DNA from: Shinisaurus crocodilurus
Lineage: Eukaryota; Chordata; Lepidosauria; Squamata; Shinisauridae
Reading direction: 5' to 3'
Assembly: GCA_021292165.1 (NCBI GenBank)
Contig: CM037880.1
Span: 28,480,232-28,544,231, forward strand
DNA length: 64,000 nucleotides
How positions within the stretch are numbered: the stretch's first letter is position 1; the number at the start of each line of letters is the position of its first letter. Below are positions 11,512-22,059 of the stretch, one piece after another. The notes beneath the pieces are model-generated. The model did not search any database. It was not told the DNA's origin and worked only from the letters and a program-made list of their open reading frames with translations. The translations under genes were made by a program, and so were the position numbers.

Positions 11512-11929
11512 TACAGATTTCTTTTGTGCAATACAACAATTTCAGATCAGAGTCTCCTTTTTGCACAGTCCAGTTCCTCAGTCCTCCCTGGGGTTGGCAC
11601 CCTCTTCAGCCTGGTGTAATTCCACTTCTCAAGGGGGTTGTCCTTCTGGGACTTAAACAGCGCCCAATCTCCCAGTTGTCTGAAAAGAGAAGATCTGGAA
11701 AGAGAAGGCAAAACAAACTGCAAAGCAATAACATATTCTTTAACTTCTTTAAAGAAATAATAATTTCATTATTTCTTATTTCAACATTTACATTTACATT
11801 CTAAGCAATGGTCATGAGCAAAATTCTAGGGGGTCTCCCATAAAGTAACTCAAAAAGGTGACAATTTCAACCCTCCCCTTGGCTGACACCAGATCCTAGC
11901 TAAAGATATGGGAAGGATTTGGAATCACT

Positions 11930-12344
11930 TCAACTTAGTCTCTGTGCAGAGAGTTTTGTCAACATAGTCTTCAAAACTCACAGTTGCTGTGCAAGTTGGG
12001 AGGTCTTCCACCCATCCAGTCAATTGGTCCACAATAACAAGTAGGTAACGATTTCCATGTGAGCGTGGTAGTTCAGCAAAGTCTATCTGAAGTCTTTAAA
12101 ACTGATAGAAAGCCCATGGCCTGCCTCCCATCAGTTGAGGTGGTCCAGCTGGTCTTGGGTTAGCCTTCAAACATGAGGGGCAGTTGGCTGCAACTCTCTG
12201 GATTCCCACATACAGGCCTGGACTGGAGTCACTATGTGTCTCAGCAGTAACTCCCTTTCCATATGTCAGCACATCTAAAAGGTCCAGTATCTGTTTTCCA
12301 TTTGCAATCTTCTGTCCCAATGCAGTGATGAACACTCTTTCCAC
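11930..12344 (-). pseudogene. Integrase N-terminus and start of core (provirus)
   Basis: On the minus strand a CPSC zinc-binding half is followed by an IDFAELP and then LLVIVDQLTGW block, the first Asp-containing segments of the retroviral integrase core. The frame shifts between them, at about 12090, and the sequence is lost near 11930 before the rest of the catalytic triad. Confidence 0.7.
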
Positions 12345-12419
12345 AGTACTCCATTCACATGTACATACTGTGCTAAAAGCATATCAAAAGTCTGTAAATG
12401 TTAGCTTACTTCCCTTCAG

Positions 12420-12700
12420 CTAATTCAAGGGCTCAAGTGAGAGCAGTTAATTCAGCAGCTTGGGCTGACCAGTGACTTGGTAAGCGTTCTTTCACAAGCA
12501 TTTTCTCTCTGTCACAACAGCACATCCAGTACACTTCTTACCATCTAGAACCTGGCTGGATCCACCAACAAACAGTTCAAGTTCAGGTTCTTCCAATGGC
12601 ACATCTGTAAGATCAGATCTCACCAGAGTTGTTTGCTCTAAAACTTGGACAGTCATGACAATTAACATCTGGCATAGGAAACAAAGCAGCTGGATTCAAA
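12420..12700 (-). pseudogene. First RNase H remnant (provirus)
   Basis: The minus strand reads an RNase H-like segment in which the usual first catalytic Asp context (a DGS box) is VGGS, with several later stops and frameshifts. The AELTALT helix motif is still visible. Inactive. Confidence 0.6.
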
Positions 12701-13276
12701 GCCTTGCTGACCTGAGCTTGTATGGCAGACCTCGATTTGGCAACAGGAAAACTTCATATTTGGACTGCCTAGCTGGATTCAAAAACTTATCTCCTGTAGT
12801 TCCAAGTATTTGGGTCACCCCATGTGGTGTGTGCACTTCCATATCTGCATCCATAGCAATCTTCTGCACATCTTCTACCAGCAAAGCTATCCCACAGGTC
12901 TCCATGTATTCCCCATTCTCTGAGACAACACACCTGATGCCATTCCCCTTCTTCTCATGCACATGCAGCCTTTACAAGGGCTAGGGATTGCTAATGCAGG
13001 GGCAGACAACAGAGCTTGCTTTAATTCAAGGAAAGCCTTTTCCATCTTTTTGGTACATCTCCAACTACTGATGTTTTCTTTAGTAAGCGACTCATACAGG
13101 GGCTTGGCCATAATCTGAGATCCACAATCTGCAGAACCCAGTAAGTTCCAAAAAAATGTTCTTAAGGCCTTGGGGTCTTTAGGGAATGGCATTTGTTGGA
13201 TAGCCTGCACCCTTCCTTCCCTAAAAGTTTCTTTTGCCAATCTGTACCCCAAAAACACAACTTCACGCTTACACAA
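12696..13276 (-). pseudogene. RT thumb/connection remnant (provirus)
   Basis: Two overlapping minus-strand frames (13276-12887, then 12962-12696) carry the gammaretroviral RT connection: a VVFLGY block, a P-PKDPKALR-F block and an ALLSAPAL block. A frameshift separates the two frames. The palm subdomain with the YxDD box is not present upstream, so the RT is truncated at its N-terminal side. Confidence 0.75.
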
Positions 13277-13299
13277 CTGGGCCTTTCTTCAGGACCTTT

Positions 13300-13650
13300 G
13301 TCAATCTGAGACTTGCAATTCAGGGCAACCTCTCTCAGTGGCTTCTTTCCTTACAGTACGTACCCACATTCTTTTGCCTCTCTCTTCGCCTCCTCTACTA
13401 GCCAGTTCTAAGTCAGCCTCCCCTGGATGAGGGGATGGGGTTCTCAAACCTCCCTGCACCCCAAACCAAATTGCACCTGGAATCCCTTGAGCATCATACC
13501 CTGGATCAAAAGACACACTTCCCCACTGAGGTCCTGAATCTGGAAGGATAGGGGTTGAGGATTACCTGACCTAGATTTTACCATCATGACCTTACAAGAG
13601 TTCATTTTACACTTTTTGAATCCAAAGATTTTTCTTTGTGTCACAAACTG
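13300..13650 (-). pseudogene. Degenerate internal proviral sequence
   Basis: Short broken minus-strand frames join the matrix-like and RT-like pieces. I could not assign a protein with confidence; protease or the gag middle would be expected here. Confidence 0.3.
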
Positions 13651-13843
13651 TCAAACATCACAAACATCAATGCAATTAAACTAATCCCCATGCCCCTCCC
13701 TATGTCATAAACAACAATTACTTTTACATTCTAAGTTTCCCCCAGCCTGCATTGAACAATGGCCACTCTTTATTGCAAAACTTAATTCAGATTTTGTCAT
13801 TCTTGCTGCAGCTCCCAAATACCAAAGCATGCATCTCAAAGGG

Positions 13844-14107
13844 TCACCCCTCCTTCAATAGTTTCACCCCCCTGCTTCCCTCCCAATGTGAGACACTTGC
13901 AGATGCAAGACTGACACTCACCCACACCCGAGATCCCAAAGAATCACGGCCAAATGGGAAAGAAAGGCGAAACATACCTTGGGAGGAGGCAAATGGATCA
14001 TCAGTGTCCAAACCAAAAACCACTCCACTTTTTCTCCTTTTCCTCTTTGAATCCTTTCCAAAGATTTTCCAACTCTTTAACACATATTCCAAGGCAGTGC
14101 ACCTCAC
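13844..14107 (-). pseudogene. gag matrix-like remnant (provirus)
   Basis: The first open segment after the PBS in the transcribed direction. It starts with a TALEYVLKSW-like helix followed by a Lys/Arg-rich segment, which fits the N-terminus of gammaretroviral Gag. It then degenerates. No capsid major homology region follows it. Confidence 0.5.
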
Positions 14108-14479
14108 TCCTTTCCTTTACTCTGTTCCTGTCCCACCTCCCTGGTTCCTACACTTCGGGGTGTCCCCCGAGCACTCAAGGGAGGAATGAAGAGGGGCTTT
14201 TACCCAAAAAGCTTACCTCCTTTCCTTTTCTTTTTTCCTTGCAAGAGACTGGTTCCCCACCGTTGCCCTTGACCTTCCCTGCGAGAGACTGGTTCTTCAC
14301 TGTCGCTCTCAAACTCCCTTCTCCACTTACAGCTGGCGTTGCACCGTCATGTCCCTTTGGGGTCTTTGAGGGCTATCCGCCAAGGTCCTCCGGTCAAGTT
14401 GCCGGTGCGTGCTGGACTTTGGTCATTCTCCCCCTCAAAGGCCCCTCCAGGAATCCAGGCAAGGCAATTTTACAAGGAG

Positions 14480-14497
14480 GCCCACCCAGGGACGCCA
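14480..14497 (-). other. Primer-binding-site-like sequence
   Basis: Four bases inside the right LTR the minus strand reads TGGCGTCCCTGGGTGGGC, with the TGG start of a tRNA 3' end complement. The primer tRNA was not assigned with confidence. Confidence 0.6.
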
Positions 14498-14501
14498 AAA
14501 C

Positions 14502-15243
14502 TGTTTCCGGCACCAAAAAGGTGTCCTCTCCCGGCAAAGTGGTGGTCCTTACCTCAGTGTGCCCTGCCCAATAAACATACTTGAGTTAGAGAAGGGAAAC
14601 CAACTTTATTTAAGGCCTTAAGTAGGCTCTAGGAGTCTGTGACTCAAATCAAGAGCCCCCTTTAAGTTCTTCCTGGATCTTTTATACAGCATGGAATCAG
14701 ATACAGGTTTGCATCACATACAGTCATTTTTACATACAGTTGCGTAGAAAAACATTCTTATCATGACCTCTTTCACATACATTCTACAACTTCCTTTGCC
14801 CTTCTTTGGTACATACATTTCCTCCTGTTCCTTGTCTATCAGTACAATTCCATCTTGTCCTGTTCTTTGGAAAGTACATGCTTCAGTCTGATGCTAGCAC
14901 ACACCCCCACTCCCACTCCTCCCGCCTTTCTCTGTCTCTTTACTTACTGCATACACACACACATTTTATTTTGCTTTTCCCTTATCAGTGCCCTCTGTAC
15001 ACACTTTGCCAATTCTCCGGCCTCTTCCCCCTCCCATTTACCCTAGCCTTGACCAAGGCTGTCTGCAACTTTACTTTTCTCTCTCTTACATTTCAATTCA
15101 GATTTTTTTGCAACTTTAGCAAGAAGTTTCACAGAAGAGCAAGAAAGCAGGAAACAATTTTACAGAAAACAAGAATGCAAGATTCTCTAGTCAGGCCTAG
15201 CTAAACATTAGAACAGGAGTACAAATTCACATGATCTCCAACA
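14502..15243 (-). repeat. Provirus 5' LTR
   Basis: 742 bp, plus-strand start TGTTTCCGG and end CTCCAACA, pairing with 9100-9851. It retains the same TATA and AATAAA signals (AATAAA on plus coordinates 14605-14610). Confidence 0.9.
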
Positions 15244-15661
15244 CAACAAGAACAGACTAGTAGATGCTCATTGCAATGATGTAGGCAGTTGTCTTCCCTT
15301 CTAATGATGGCATCCCTATGCCTTCCATTTCAGTTTCCCTAAATGTGTTGTGTCTTTCAGGCAGGACCCTTTGTATTTTCTGAATTTTAGAGTGCCCCAT
15401 TGTCAGTGCTATAAAAATAAATAACATCTGCCACCTGAGGCTTCTGACTCACTCTGCCTAAAGGTAGGGTTGGCCCAGCTTGCCGAGAATGGGTGGGCCC
15501 CACTGGTACCAATGAGACTTGCTTTTGTATAAACTGTAAGGGGTGCTCTTTATGTAGTATTTTAGTAGTATGGAATATGCAAAGAAATTTACATCCAACA
15601 GATATGACAATAACGAAAATAAAATATTTCTCTTCCCCATACTCATGCTGGCAAATGATGC

Positions 15662-15752
15662 AATGGGTTGTATCCAATGTTAGTCTATCTTAAATTCCAT
15701 TCATTTCAATAGGTCTATTCTAAGTAGGACTAACATTGGATACAACCCAATG
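15662..15752. mobile_element. Palindromic MITE, GGTTGGATCC family, copy 1
   Basis: Arms GGGTTGTATCCAATGTTAGT and its complement enclose a short loop with CATTCATTTCAATAGG. Related palindromes are at 16879, 22865, 47221 and 56690. Confidence 0.65.
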
Positions 15753-15754
15753 AC

Positions 15755-16620
15755 ACCAGGAAGCTAAGCTCATTCTGAGTATAAAGGAGCGAGTCATTTC
15801 AGTCTAGAAGGGGAGCAAGAGTGACAGACATGCACATCTTAAAAGTAACCATGCTTATGCTCCCATCACCTCCTGGGAAAAACTAGGGAAGAAATAGAAA
15901 TACACACAGGCCTACTGTTCTGCAAATCCCAGCCTTGTGCAAAGATATTGGGAAGACTGTTGTATTACGTAGCTAATCCAAACCTAATTATACTAACTAA
16001 GCTGGAAGATCCCAGCCATGATAGATCTCCCTCCATTCTGAGGAAGAACTTGTCAATGTTGAAGATGACAGAAAAAGCTCCCCCAACAATATTTTAGCAT
16101 GAAGCGGTTACCTGCATTTCTACAAAACATATTTACTTACAGGGACTGACATTAATTCCTGTCATTTGTTAATATTTCTTTTCATATAAATAACTTAATT
16201 GAGTCGCTTAAACCAAGTCCTGATTTTGAAATGTAATTAGTGAGCTATTTTTAGCAAACTGTTAGCAATGCCATCTTGTGGTTAAGACAAGGTTTCTGTT
16301 AAAAGCTGGTTTGCTTTACAAATAGTGGCACACAAACTATTTCCTAAAAACTATTTGTTATTCCTTTATTGGCCAGCCAGATATATCAGATGGAGTAGAT
16401 GGTTCCTGCCCATGCCACAATACATTTGATCATCTTTACAGTGTTGCAGGTCTCTTTGTTGTTTATACTACCAACAGGGTAACAAATCTGCTCTTCTAAA
16501 CTGTACTACCGTGATTTGTTTAAAAGAACCAAAAAATATAAGAGGATACCATAAGATCTCATCACATGATGGATTATATTAAACTCATATAATTGATTTT
16601 ATTAAAAACATCAGGGTATT
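15755..16620. other. Intergenic DNA, nothing recognised
   Basis: No gene, RNA or clear repeat was recognised between the palindromic element and the SINE. Confidence 0.45.
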
Positions 16621-16624
16621 CCTT

Positions 16625-16795
16625 CTGGATTCAATCCCTAGCATCCCCAGTTAAAAGGATCAAGTAGCAGGTGATGTGAAAGACCTCTGCCTGAGACCCT
16701 AGAGAGATGCTACCAGTCAGAGTAGACAGTATTGGGCTAGATGGACACATAGCCTGACCTCGAATAAGGTGTTCTACTCCTGTGTTCACTTCATA
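16625..16795 (+). mobile_element. tRNA-derived SINE (second family), 5'-truncated
   Basis: A B-box-like GATTCAATCCC is followed by the family body (CCTGAGACCCTAGAGAG, GTCAGAGTAGACAGTATTGG, GCTAGATGGAC) shared with 28930, 60385 and the inverted copies at 26650 and 62395. Confidence 0.65.
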
Positions 16796-16878
16796 GTTTT
16801 GCACTTTTAGGCTAGGAGAAACAACAGAAGTTCTGCTTGATCATCTTTATTATTCTGGGGTTCTGCAGTGAAATCTAA

Positions 16879-16972
16879 TGGGTTGGATCCAGAATTAGTC
16901 ATATTTAAGGTAGAACCATTGAAATCAAGGGATCTACTCAAAATATGACTAAGTCTGATCCAACCCATCAAT
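16879..16972. mobile_element. Palindromic MITE, GGTTGGATCC family, copy 2
   Basis: Arms GGGTTGGATCCAGAATTAGT and GACTAAGTCTGATCCAACCC surround a loop with ACCATTGAAATCAAGGG. Confidence 0.7.
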
Positions 16973-17289
16973 TCCAAATGTAATTGTTATGCCTACAATG
17001 TGAACATACCCTTACACTTCCCCCTTCAAATAATTGACCAATTTTAGATCACATCTACTTGCTCCATTCCTGAATGGATATTCCAAAGGAAAGCGAATTA
17101 AATACGGTACTTCTGCACATTATATAAATTTAGACATTTCACAGATGTCTTTGCCTTTGATAAACAAAGTGAAACTTTGTTCAACTTTTCCCATCTACAT
17201 TACACTCAAGTCTTTCCTTATCATGTGGTGTGAGTTCCGGTGCACTCAAGATGCAACTAGGCAGATGCATGGGAGATGCCTGGATTGGA

Positions 17290-17990
17290 CAGAGCGCATA
17301 TTTAAACTGTGGAATCCACTACCACATGATCTATGCCTACTATCGTCTGGTCACAAATACCCTGTTCCTGAGTAAGGTGCTAGAGAGAGTGGTGGTGTCT
17401 CAGCTGCAGGCGCTCTTGAATGAAACTGATTATCTGGATCCATTCCAGTCTGGATTCAGGCCTAGTTTTGGGACAGAATCGGCCTTGGTCGCCCTGATGG
17501 ATGACCCTCTTCAGGAGAGGGACAGGGGGAGTGCGACCCTGTTACTTCTGCTGGATCTCTCAGTGGCTTTTGATACCGTTGACCACAGTATCCTCCTGGA
17601 CCACCTCCATGAGTTGGAGGCACTGTTTTACAGTGGTTTGACTCGTACTTGCGAGGTTGGTTCCAGAGAGTACCATTGAGTACCACACCTCGGCCCCATG
17701 GCAGCTGAACTGTGGGGTGCCACAGGGTACCATCTTGTTCCCAATGTTATTTAATATCTATATGAAGTCATTGGGAGCGGTCATCAGAAGATTAGGGGCA
17801 AGCTGTCACCAGTATGCTGATGACACACAGCTCTATTTCTCTGTGAGATCTGAAACAGGAGAGGCCGGGCATGTTCTGAACTGGTGCCTGGATGCAGTTA
17901 TGGCTTGGATGAGGGCTAATAAACTGAAGCTGAATCCCAATAAGACAGAGAATCTATGGGAAAACATACAGGAAAGCATACATATATAAT
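17290..17990 (+). pseudogene. L2/CR1-clade LINE reverse transcriptase fragment, copy 1
   Basis: Two plus-strand frames joined by a frameshift at about 17620-17690 show ordered RT motifs: FQSGFRP, DLSVAFDTVDH, CGVPQGTI, then YADDTQLYF with the catalytic Asp pair at 17819-17824, and ANKLKLNPNKTE. The start and the 3' end are missing, and the frames are broken. Similar pieces lie at 39790-40640 and 52355-53030. Confidence 0.85.
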
Positions 17991-17999
17991 ACAATAAAT

Positions 18000-18210
18000 C
18001 TCCAACTCCAAGACATCTAAATCAAGACTTTACTGGGAACCATGTGCTGACATTTTCCATGCTAGTTTCTTCCAAACAACAATCTTGCCTTTGGGAATAT
18101 GCCATTATCTTTCAATAATACTTGTTTTGTTTCCTGTGACACATTCAATGTTTGTTTGTGTAAATACCTGACAGAATATTACTCAGTTAACTTGACAATG
18201 TTCACTAAGC
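18000..18210. other. Spacer downstream of THNSL1
   Basis: A/T-rich DNA without recognised features, lying between the LINE fragment and the 3' end of THNSL1. Confidence 0.4.
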
Positions 18211-18211
18211 A

Positions 18212-18217
18212 TTTATT
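18212..18217 (-). terminator. Candidate THNSL1 polyadenylation signal
   Basis: AATAAA on the minus strand, about 77 bases past the THNSL1 stop codon. A short 3' UTR ending here is plausible but unproven. Confidence 0.5.
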
Positions 18218-18293
18218 AAAACATGCCTTTGTGTGGGAGAAAAAGATATATATTCAAAACAGTATAGATAGCAAACGTCAAGTACAGCTACAG

Positions 18294-20525
18294 TTAGAAA
18301 ACCTTCATGAAACGGTTTTGGATTAAAGCTTCAGCATGTTCCATAAGGACATTCACATCAGCGGCACAGACCTCATAGTTCTGTTTCTCATTCTTTTTCA
18401 GTGCCTCTAATAGGCCCCTATGGACTGGAGGCAAAGGGTTATAAGAGTTTAACAAGTGAAGCTGACTTAATGGAGCCTGTTTTATTTCTCCAATCTTCAA
18501 TGCCTGCAGGATAGCAGGTGCAAACTTGGAATAATGAGCAGTAGAAGAAATGATAACTGGGCAAGTTTTATCTTGCAGTCGATCTGCAACCACTTTTGCG
18601 ACAGCTGTGTGCGTGTCCAAAATGTACCCGGTGGTATTGAACACAGAGTGAATAGCATCCAGACAGTCTTCCTCAGAGCACCAATCAGCCAACAAGTCCT
18701 GCTGAAGTTTTTCAAGGAGATCTTTCTGCAACTGGAAATAGTGCTGACTTTCCAGACAGCTAAATAGTTGTGTCACCAGCTGCCCATCTCCATTTCCAAT
18801 CAGGTGCAAATGTCGTTCGAGGTTGGAAGACTTCAAAATGTCTACTGCAGGTGACAAACTTCGCATTAATCGCCTTCCCTTCAAACTGTACAGCCCAGTT
18901 TTTATAAATTCAGTCAAGACATTGTTTTGATTGGAAGCACAGATAAATTTTCGTATTGGGATTCCCATTGTTTTTGCATACAGAGCTGCTAAAATGTTGC
19001 CAAAGTTTCCTGTCGGAATGCAGACATCTACAGGGTTCCCAAAAGAAATGATACCTTGCTCGACAAGGTTCAGGTAGGCAGAGGCATGATAAACCACCTG
19101 GGGAAGCAAGCGTGCCCAATTTATAGAATTTGCTGCACTTAAGGCTGTTCCATATTCGGTCGTGAGAAAGCCAGTATAATCTGAACTGGTAAATATTTGT
19201 TTGATGGCAGACTGGCAAAAATCAAAATCAGATTTGACGCCTACTGCTTTTGTATTTGCTTCTTGGCAGCCAATCATCTGAGATTTCTGTATCTGGCTAA
19301 CTCCATCTTGAGGAAAAAAGGTGATCACGGCAATTCTTTGCTTATCAGTCTCCTTAAGCCGACTAAAACCATCTAGGACTGCACTTCCTGTGTCGCCAGA
19401 AGTGGCTACCAAGACCAAATAATTGCAGCTTTTGGGAATGCAGTATGCAAACAAATGAGGCATCAGCTGTAATGCCAAATCCTTAAATGAAGCTGTTGGT
19501 CCATGAAACAGCTCCAGAAGAAACTGGTTGCCTGTCAGATGCCTAACAGGGGCAACTTTAGAACACATAAAATTTTGTCCATATGCAGTCTCAACCATTT
19601 CCCACAATTTTGGAGCAGGAATGTCAGCAGGATGTATGCACCTTTCCAATATAATCTGAGCTCTCTCAGCATAGGTGGCCCCTAATAAATTTTGCCATTC
19701 TCCAGCAGTGAATTTTGGAAGTCCCATCTCAGGAACAAAGAGTCCACCATCAGGTGCTAGGCCCTCAACAACAGCATCACTGAAATATTTAAAAGAGTTA
19801 TTTTTCTGGACTTCCTTACTGCACCTTTGACCCCTGGTTGAAATGAAGCCTTCCGATTCTGAGTCTTGATACCACTTGACTGCACAAAGCACTTTGTCTG
19901 CCACAGCCTCTGCTGTAATCCCAGTTTCACAAATGACACGGACATCATGCCATTTTTTGTAAAATTGCTTCCTAAACTGGAGTATGTCTCTCAACGAGGT
20001 TCCAGGACCCTGCCCCACAATACGATCCACTTTAATCAATTGCAGGCGATCCATTATGCTTTGCATAGGTACATCCAGATAGACTACAATCCCATTTTTT
20101 TTCACATGCTCCATGCTGGCAACATTCATTGGATTCGATCCGGAAAGGGAAACTACACTTCCAGTTGCTGAGAGATTTAACAGGGCCCTTCCTTCCTCTT
20201 CTAAAAATTGCTCATTACCAACTTCCTTCAATTTTTCTGCCACACTCATATTCCAGGCTGTTTCAAGAACATCATCATCCACATCTATGAAACAGGAGCC
20301 CAATTTTTGCCCTAGTATTTTTCCTACTGCTGTTTTCCCTGCACCAGGCGGTCCCATCAGTACAATATTCTTGTCCCCAACAAGAGAGTGCATCGACATC
20401 CATGACTTCTGTGCGAGTGCAAAGCTTCTTGTAAAAAATAACTTTAAATATACATCAGAAACCGTGGTGCGACTCAGTAGCTTTAGATGCCGATTCCAAA
20501 CCACATGAAACATCTTTCTTTTCAT
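18294..20525 (-). CDS. THNSL1: Threonine synthase-like 1, complete coding exon
   Basis: The 743-residue frame has the same length as human THNSL1 and follows its layout. An N-terminal shikimate-kinase-like P-loop domain carries a Walker A motif GPPGAGKT at residues 58-65 and a VDRIVGQ block at 166-172. The C-terminal part is a threonine-synthase-like PLP fold: HGPTASFKD at 341-349 with the expected PLP-binding lysine K348, ATSGDTGSAVL at 374-384, and the phosphate-binding PTGNFGN at 504-510. Tetrapods lack a working threonine pathway, so the cellular role of this family is uncertain; a mitochondrial or cytosolic metabolic role is only inferred. The coding region is one exon, as in mammals. 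A pyrimidine-rich acceptor (AG at 20551-20552) lies just upstream, consistent with 5' UTR exons nearer 25.7 kb. No internal stop or missing key residue is seen. Confidence 0.97.
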   Translation of the reverse strand: MKRKMFHVVWNRHLKLLSRTTVSDVYLKLFFTRSFALAQKSWMSMHSLVGDKNIVLMGPPGAGKTAVGKILGQKLGSCFIDVDDDVLETAWNMSVAEKLKEVGNEQFLEEEGRALLNLSATGSVVSLSGSNPMNVASMEHVKKNGIVVYLDVPMQSIMDRLQLIKVDRIVGQGPGTSLRDILQFRKQFYKKWHDVRVICETGITAEAVADKVLCAVKWYQDSESEGFISTRGQRCSKEVQKNNSFKYFSDAVVEGLAPDGGLFVPEMGLPKFTAGEWQNLLGATYAERAQIILERCIHPADIPAPKLWEMVETAYGQNFMCSKVAPVRHLTGNQFLLELFHGPTASFKDLALQLMPHLFAYCIPKSCNYLVLVATSGDTGSAVLDGFSRLKETDKQRIAVITFFPQDGVSQIQKSQMIGCQEANTKAVGVKSDFDFCQSAIKQIFTSSDYTGFLTTEYGTALSAANSINWARLLPQVVYHASAYLNLVEQGIISFGNPVDVCIPTGNFGNILAALYAKTMGIPIRKFICASNQNNVLTEFIKTGLYSLKGRRLMRSLSPAVDILKSSNLERHLHLIGNGDGQLVTQLFSCLESQHYFQLQKDLLEKLQQDLLADWCSEEDCLDAIHSVFNTTGYILDTHTAVAKVVADRLQDKTCPVIISSTAHYSKFAPAILQALKIGEIKQAPLSQLHLLNSYNPLPPVHRGLLEALKKNEKQNYEVCAADVNVLMEHAEALIQNRFMKVF

Positions 20526-20549
20526 GCCAATTTCACAAGAAATGGAAAT

Positions 20550-20575
20550 GCTTTAAAGGAGAGGAGGGAGAAAAA
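20550..20575 (-). other. Candidate splice acceptor before the THNSL1 coding exon
   Basis: The minus strand reads a CTCCCTCCTCTCCTTT pyrimidine tract followed by AAAG, 25 bases before the ATG. Mammalian THNSL1 has non-coding first exons, which makes a splice here likely. Confidence 0.5.
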
Positions 20576-20619
20576 ACAGTTAACCACAGAAAAATATTCT
20601 CAACTGTAACCCATCCCTC

Positions 20620-20690
20620 CCCAACTTGGAGCTCTCCAGATGTGTTGAACTACAACATCTGGAGAGCACCAGGTTAGGGCAGGCTGCCTT
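20620..20690. repeat. Short hairpin MITE remnant
   Basis: The arms GCTCTCCAGATGT and ACATCTGGAGAGC form a compact palindrome of the 'CCAGATGTGTTGGACTAC' hAT-like group seen repeatedly in this window. Confidence 0.55.
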
Positions 20691-20699
20691 ACCATTTGA

Positions 20700-21620
20700 C
20701 ATTTAAAATAATTTAAAATAATTATTAGAACATAAAAGATGTTTCGAACTGCTCCTTTCCTATCTTAGGGGAGCATGTTTTTAACAAGATTGCTCACCCT
20801 TTTGAGAACCGATCTTATTAGATCACTTTCAATTACAAAAACAAGGTCGGAATTTATTTGGATTTCACCTTGTCTGAAATCTACACAGAAGGTAACGTTT
20901 CACCTTTAAATTGTGTGGCTGTTAGACAATTTCTACTCTGAAAGGCAGCTATATACTCAAAAATTAGTCTCTGTCTTTTCTTATATAAAATCCTTACACT
21001 GTTCATTTTCTGTATGTGGCATAGCTTAACTGTTGTCTTGGCTAACAGCCACAAGCAGAACAGGACAGAACCAGCTCTGAAACTGCAGCTACGATGAACA
21101 CTCAATAACAGCACTGACTCTAGGCAGATAATGTTCTCAGAATCAATAAAAAATACTCAACAGCTTCTGAAACAAGCTCTCCAAGCCAATTGCCGGGACT
21201 ACAATATATACCATTGTTTATATACCACAATAATCCCACCCTACCACTCAGCTTCATTTGTGCATGTAAGAATATACTAGGGACACATTAAAGCTAAAGC
21301 CAACAAAAAGGGGAACCCCATAAGGAATGCTTTTGGCTTTTTACACATTAAAGCTAACCACTATGAAGGCAAGCCCAAGTAGAATGTGGTCACTGCTTAT
21401 AATGGAGTCAGGATTATACCTTTGCTTTAAAAACAAAAACCCAAGGGTGCAATGTACCTTTCACTGGAGTGACAAATGTCAAAACTCCCCAATGATTTTA
21501 ATAAAGCCAGAGGGCACTTGATGTAAAATCCCATCCTAGCATCCAGATACATTCTCTACCTTTAAAACGAACCAACCATCTAATGATTACGGTATGTTTA
21601 AATTAACATGCAACTCAAAA
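20700..21620. other. Putative THNSL1 5' intron, nothing else recognised
   Basis: No repeat or exon was recognised in this stretch. Confidence 0.4.
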
Positions 21621-21625
21621 CTTAC

Positions 21626-21919
21626 TGTTACAAGACTCGTTGAATTCTGGCCAGCTATCTTCTGGGTGGACATTTCAAAAACAAATGGTATCTGTGAAGT
21701 GCTCTTATGCAGAAACCACAATTTGGGCAGTTTTACACTTAATCTAGATTGAACAGAATAAAAGAGAAAGATCAGAGTGAGGTAAATGCCACACAATCCA
21801 ATGGCTCCCCAGAGGAAATGGATGAACAAGCACAGGGCAAAGAAGCACTGATAAATGTACACACGGTGCCAAGAGTGGATTCGTTTTGTTTGCTCAGGGA
21901 AATCAACAGCAGCATCAAA
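21626..21919 (-). other. Exon-like open segment (98 codons), unidentified
   Basis: On the minus strand TTTGTTTTGCAG ends at 21920 and an open 294-base stretch follows, ending before GTAAGT (donor at 21625-21620). Both borders are phase 0 and no stop occurs. The translation contains a roughly 35-residue hydrophobic run (about residues 20-55, with FFALCLFIHFLWG and LTLIFLFY). It lies on the THNSL1 strand, between the putative promoter and the coding exon, so it could be a 5' UTR or alternative THNSL1 exon, or an unrelated gene fragment. I do not recognise the protein. Confidence 0.3.
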
Positions 21920-22059
21920 CTGCAAAACAAACAGCGCATGCTATTAAGAAACAGGAGACTAGAAAAAATGTGTGTGATTGCTTTCCCTTTTTAAAATTAA
22001 AACAATTTTAAACCAGAAACAATATAATGCTGCATTCTGGAAATGCTAGCTACTGAGCC

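Larger units (their letters stand above)
9100..15243 (-). mobile_element. Gammaretrovirus-like endogenous provirus, rearranged and defective
   Basis: A 6144-bp element with two near-identical LTRs, flanked by the 4-bp target duplication CAAC (9096-9099 and 15244-15247); 4 bp is usual for gammaretroviruses. It is transcribed leftward. A PBS-like site lies next to the right LTR and a polypurine tract next to the left LTR. Internal order along the minus strand is: matrix-like gag, RT connection/RNase H, integrase N-terminus and start of core, then gag nucleocapsid, a second RNase H piece, integrase C-terminus. This is not a collinear retroviral order. The RT catalytic half, the protease and env were not recognised. 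All frames carry stops or frameshifts, so no functional product is expected. Confidence 0.85.

Noticed and set aside
13954..14574. 206-codon plus-strand frame overlapping the provirus
   Set aside because: It is antisense to the proviral leader and gag region and overlaps the PBS and LTR; no family resemblance.
1..18000. GPR158 exons, expected on this side by synteny
   Set aside because: No seven-transmembrane or GPR158-like coding segment was visible; the gene probably lies outside the window.
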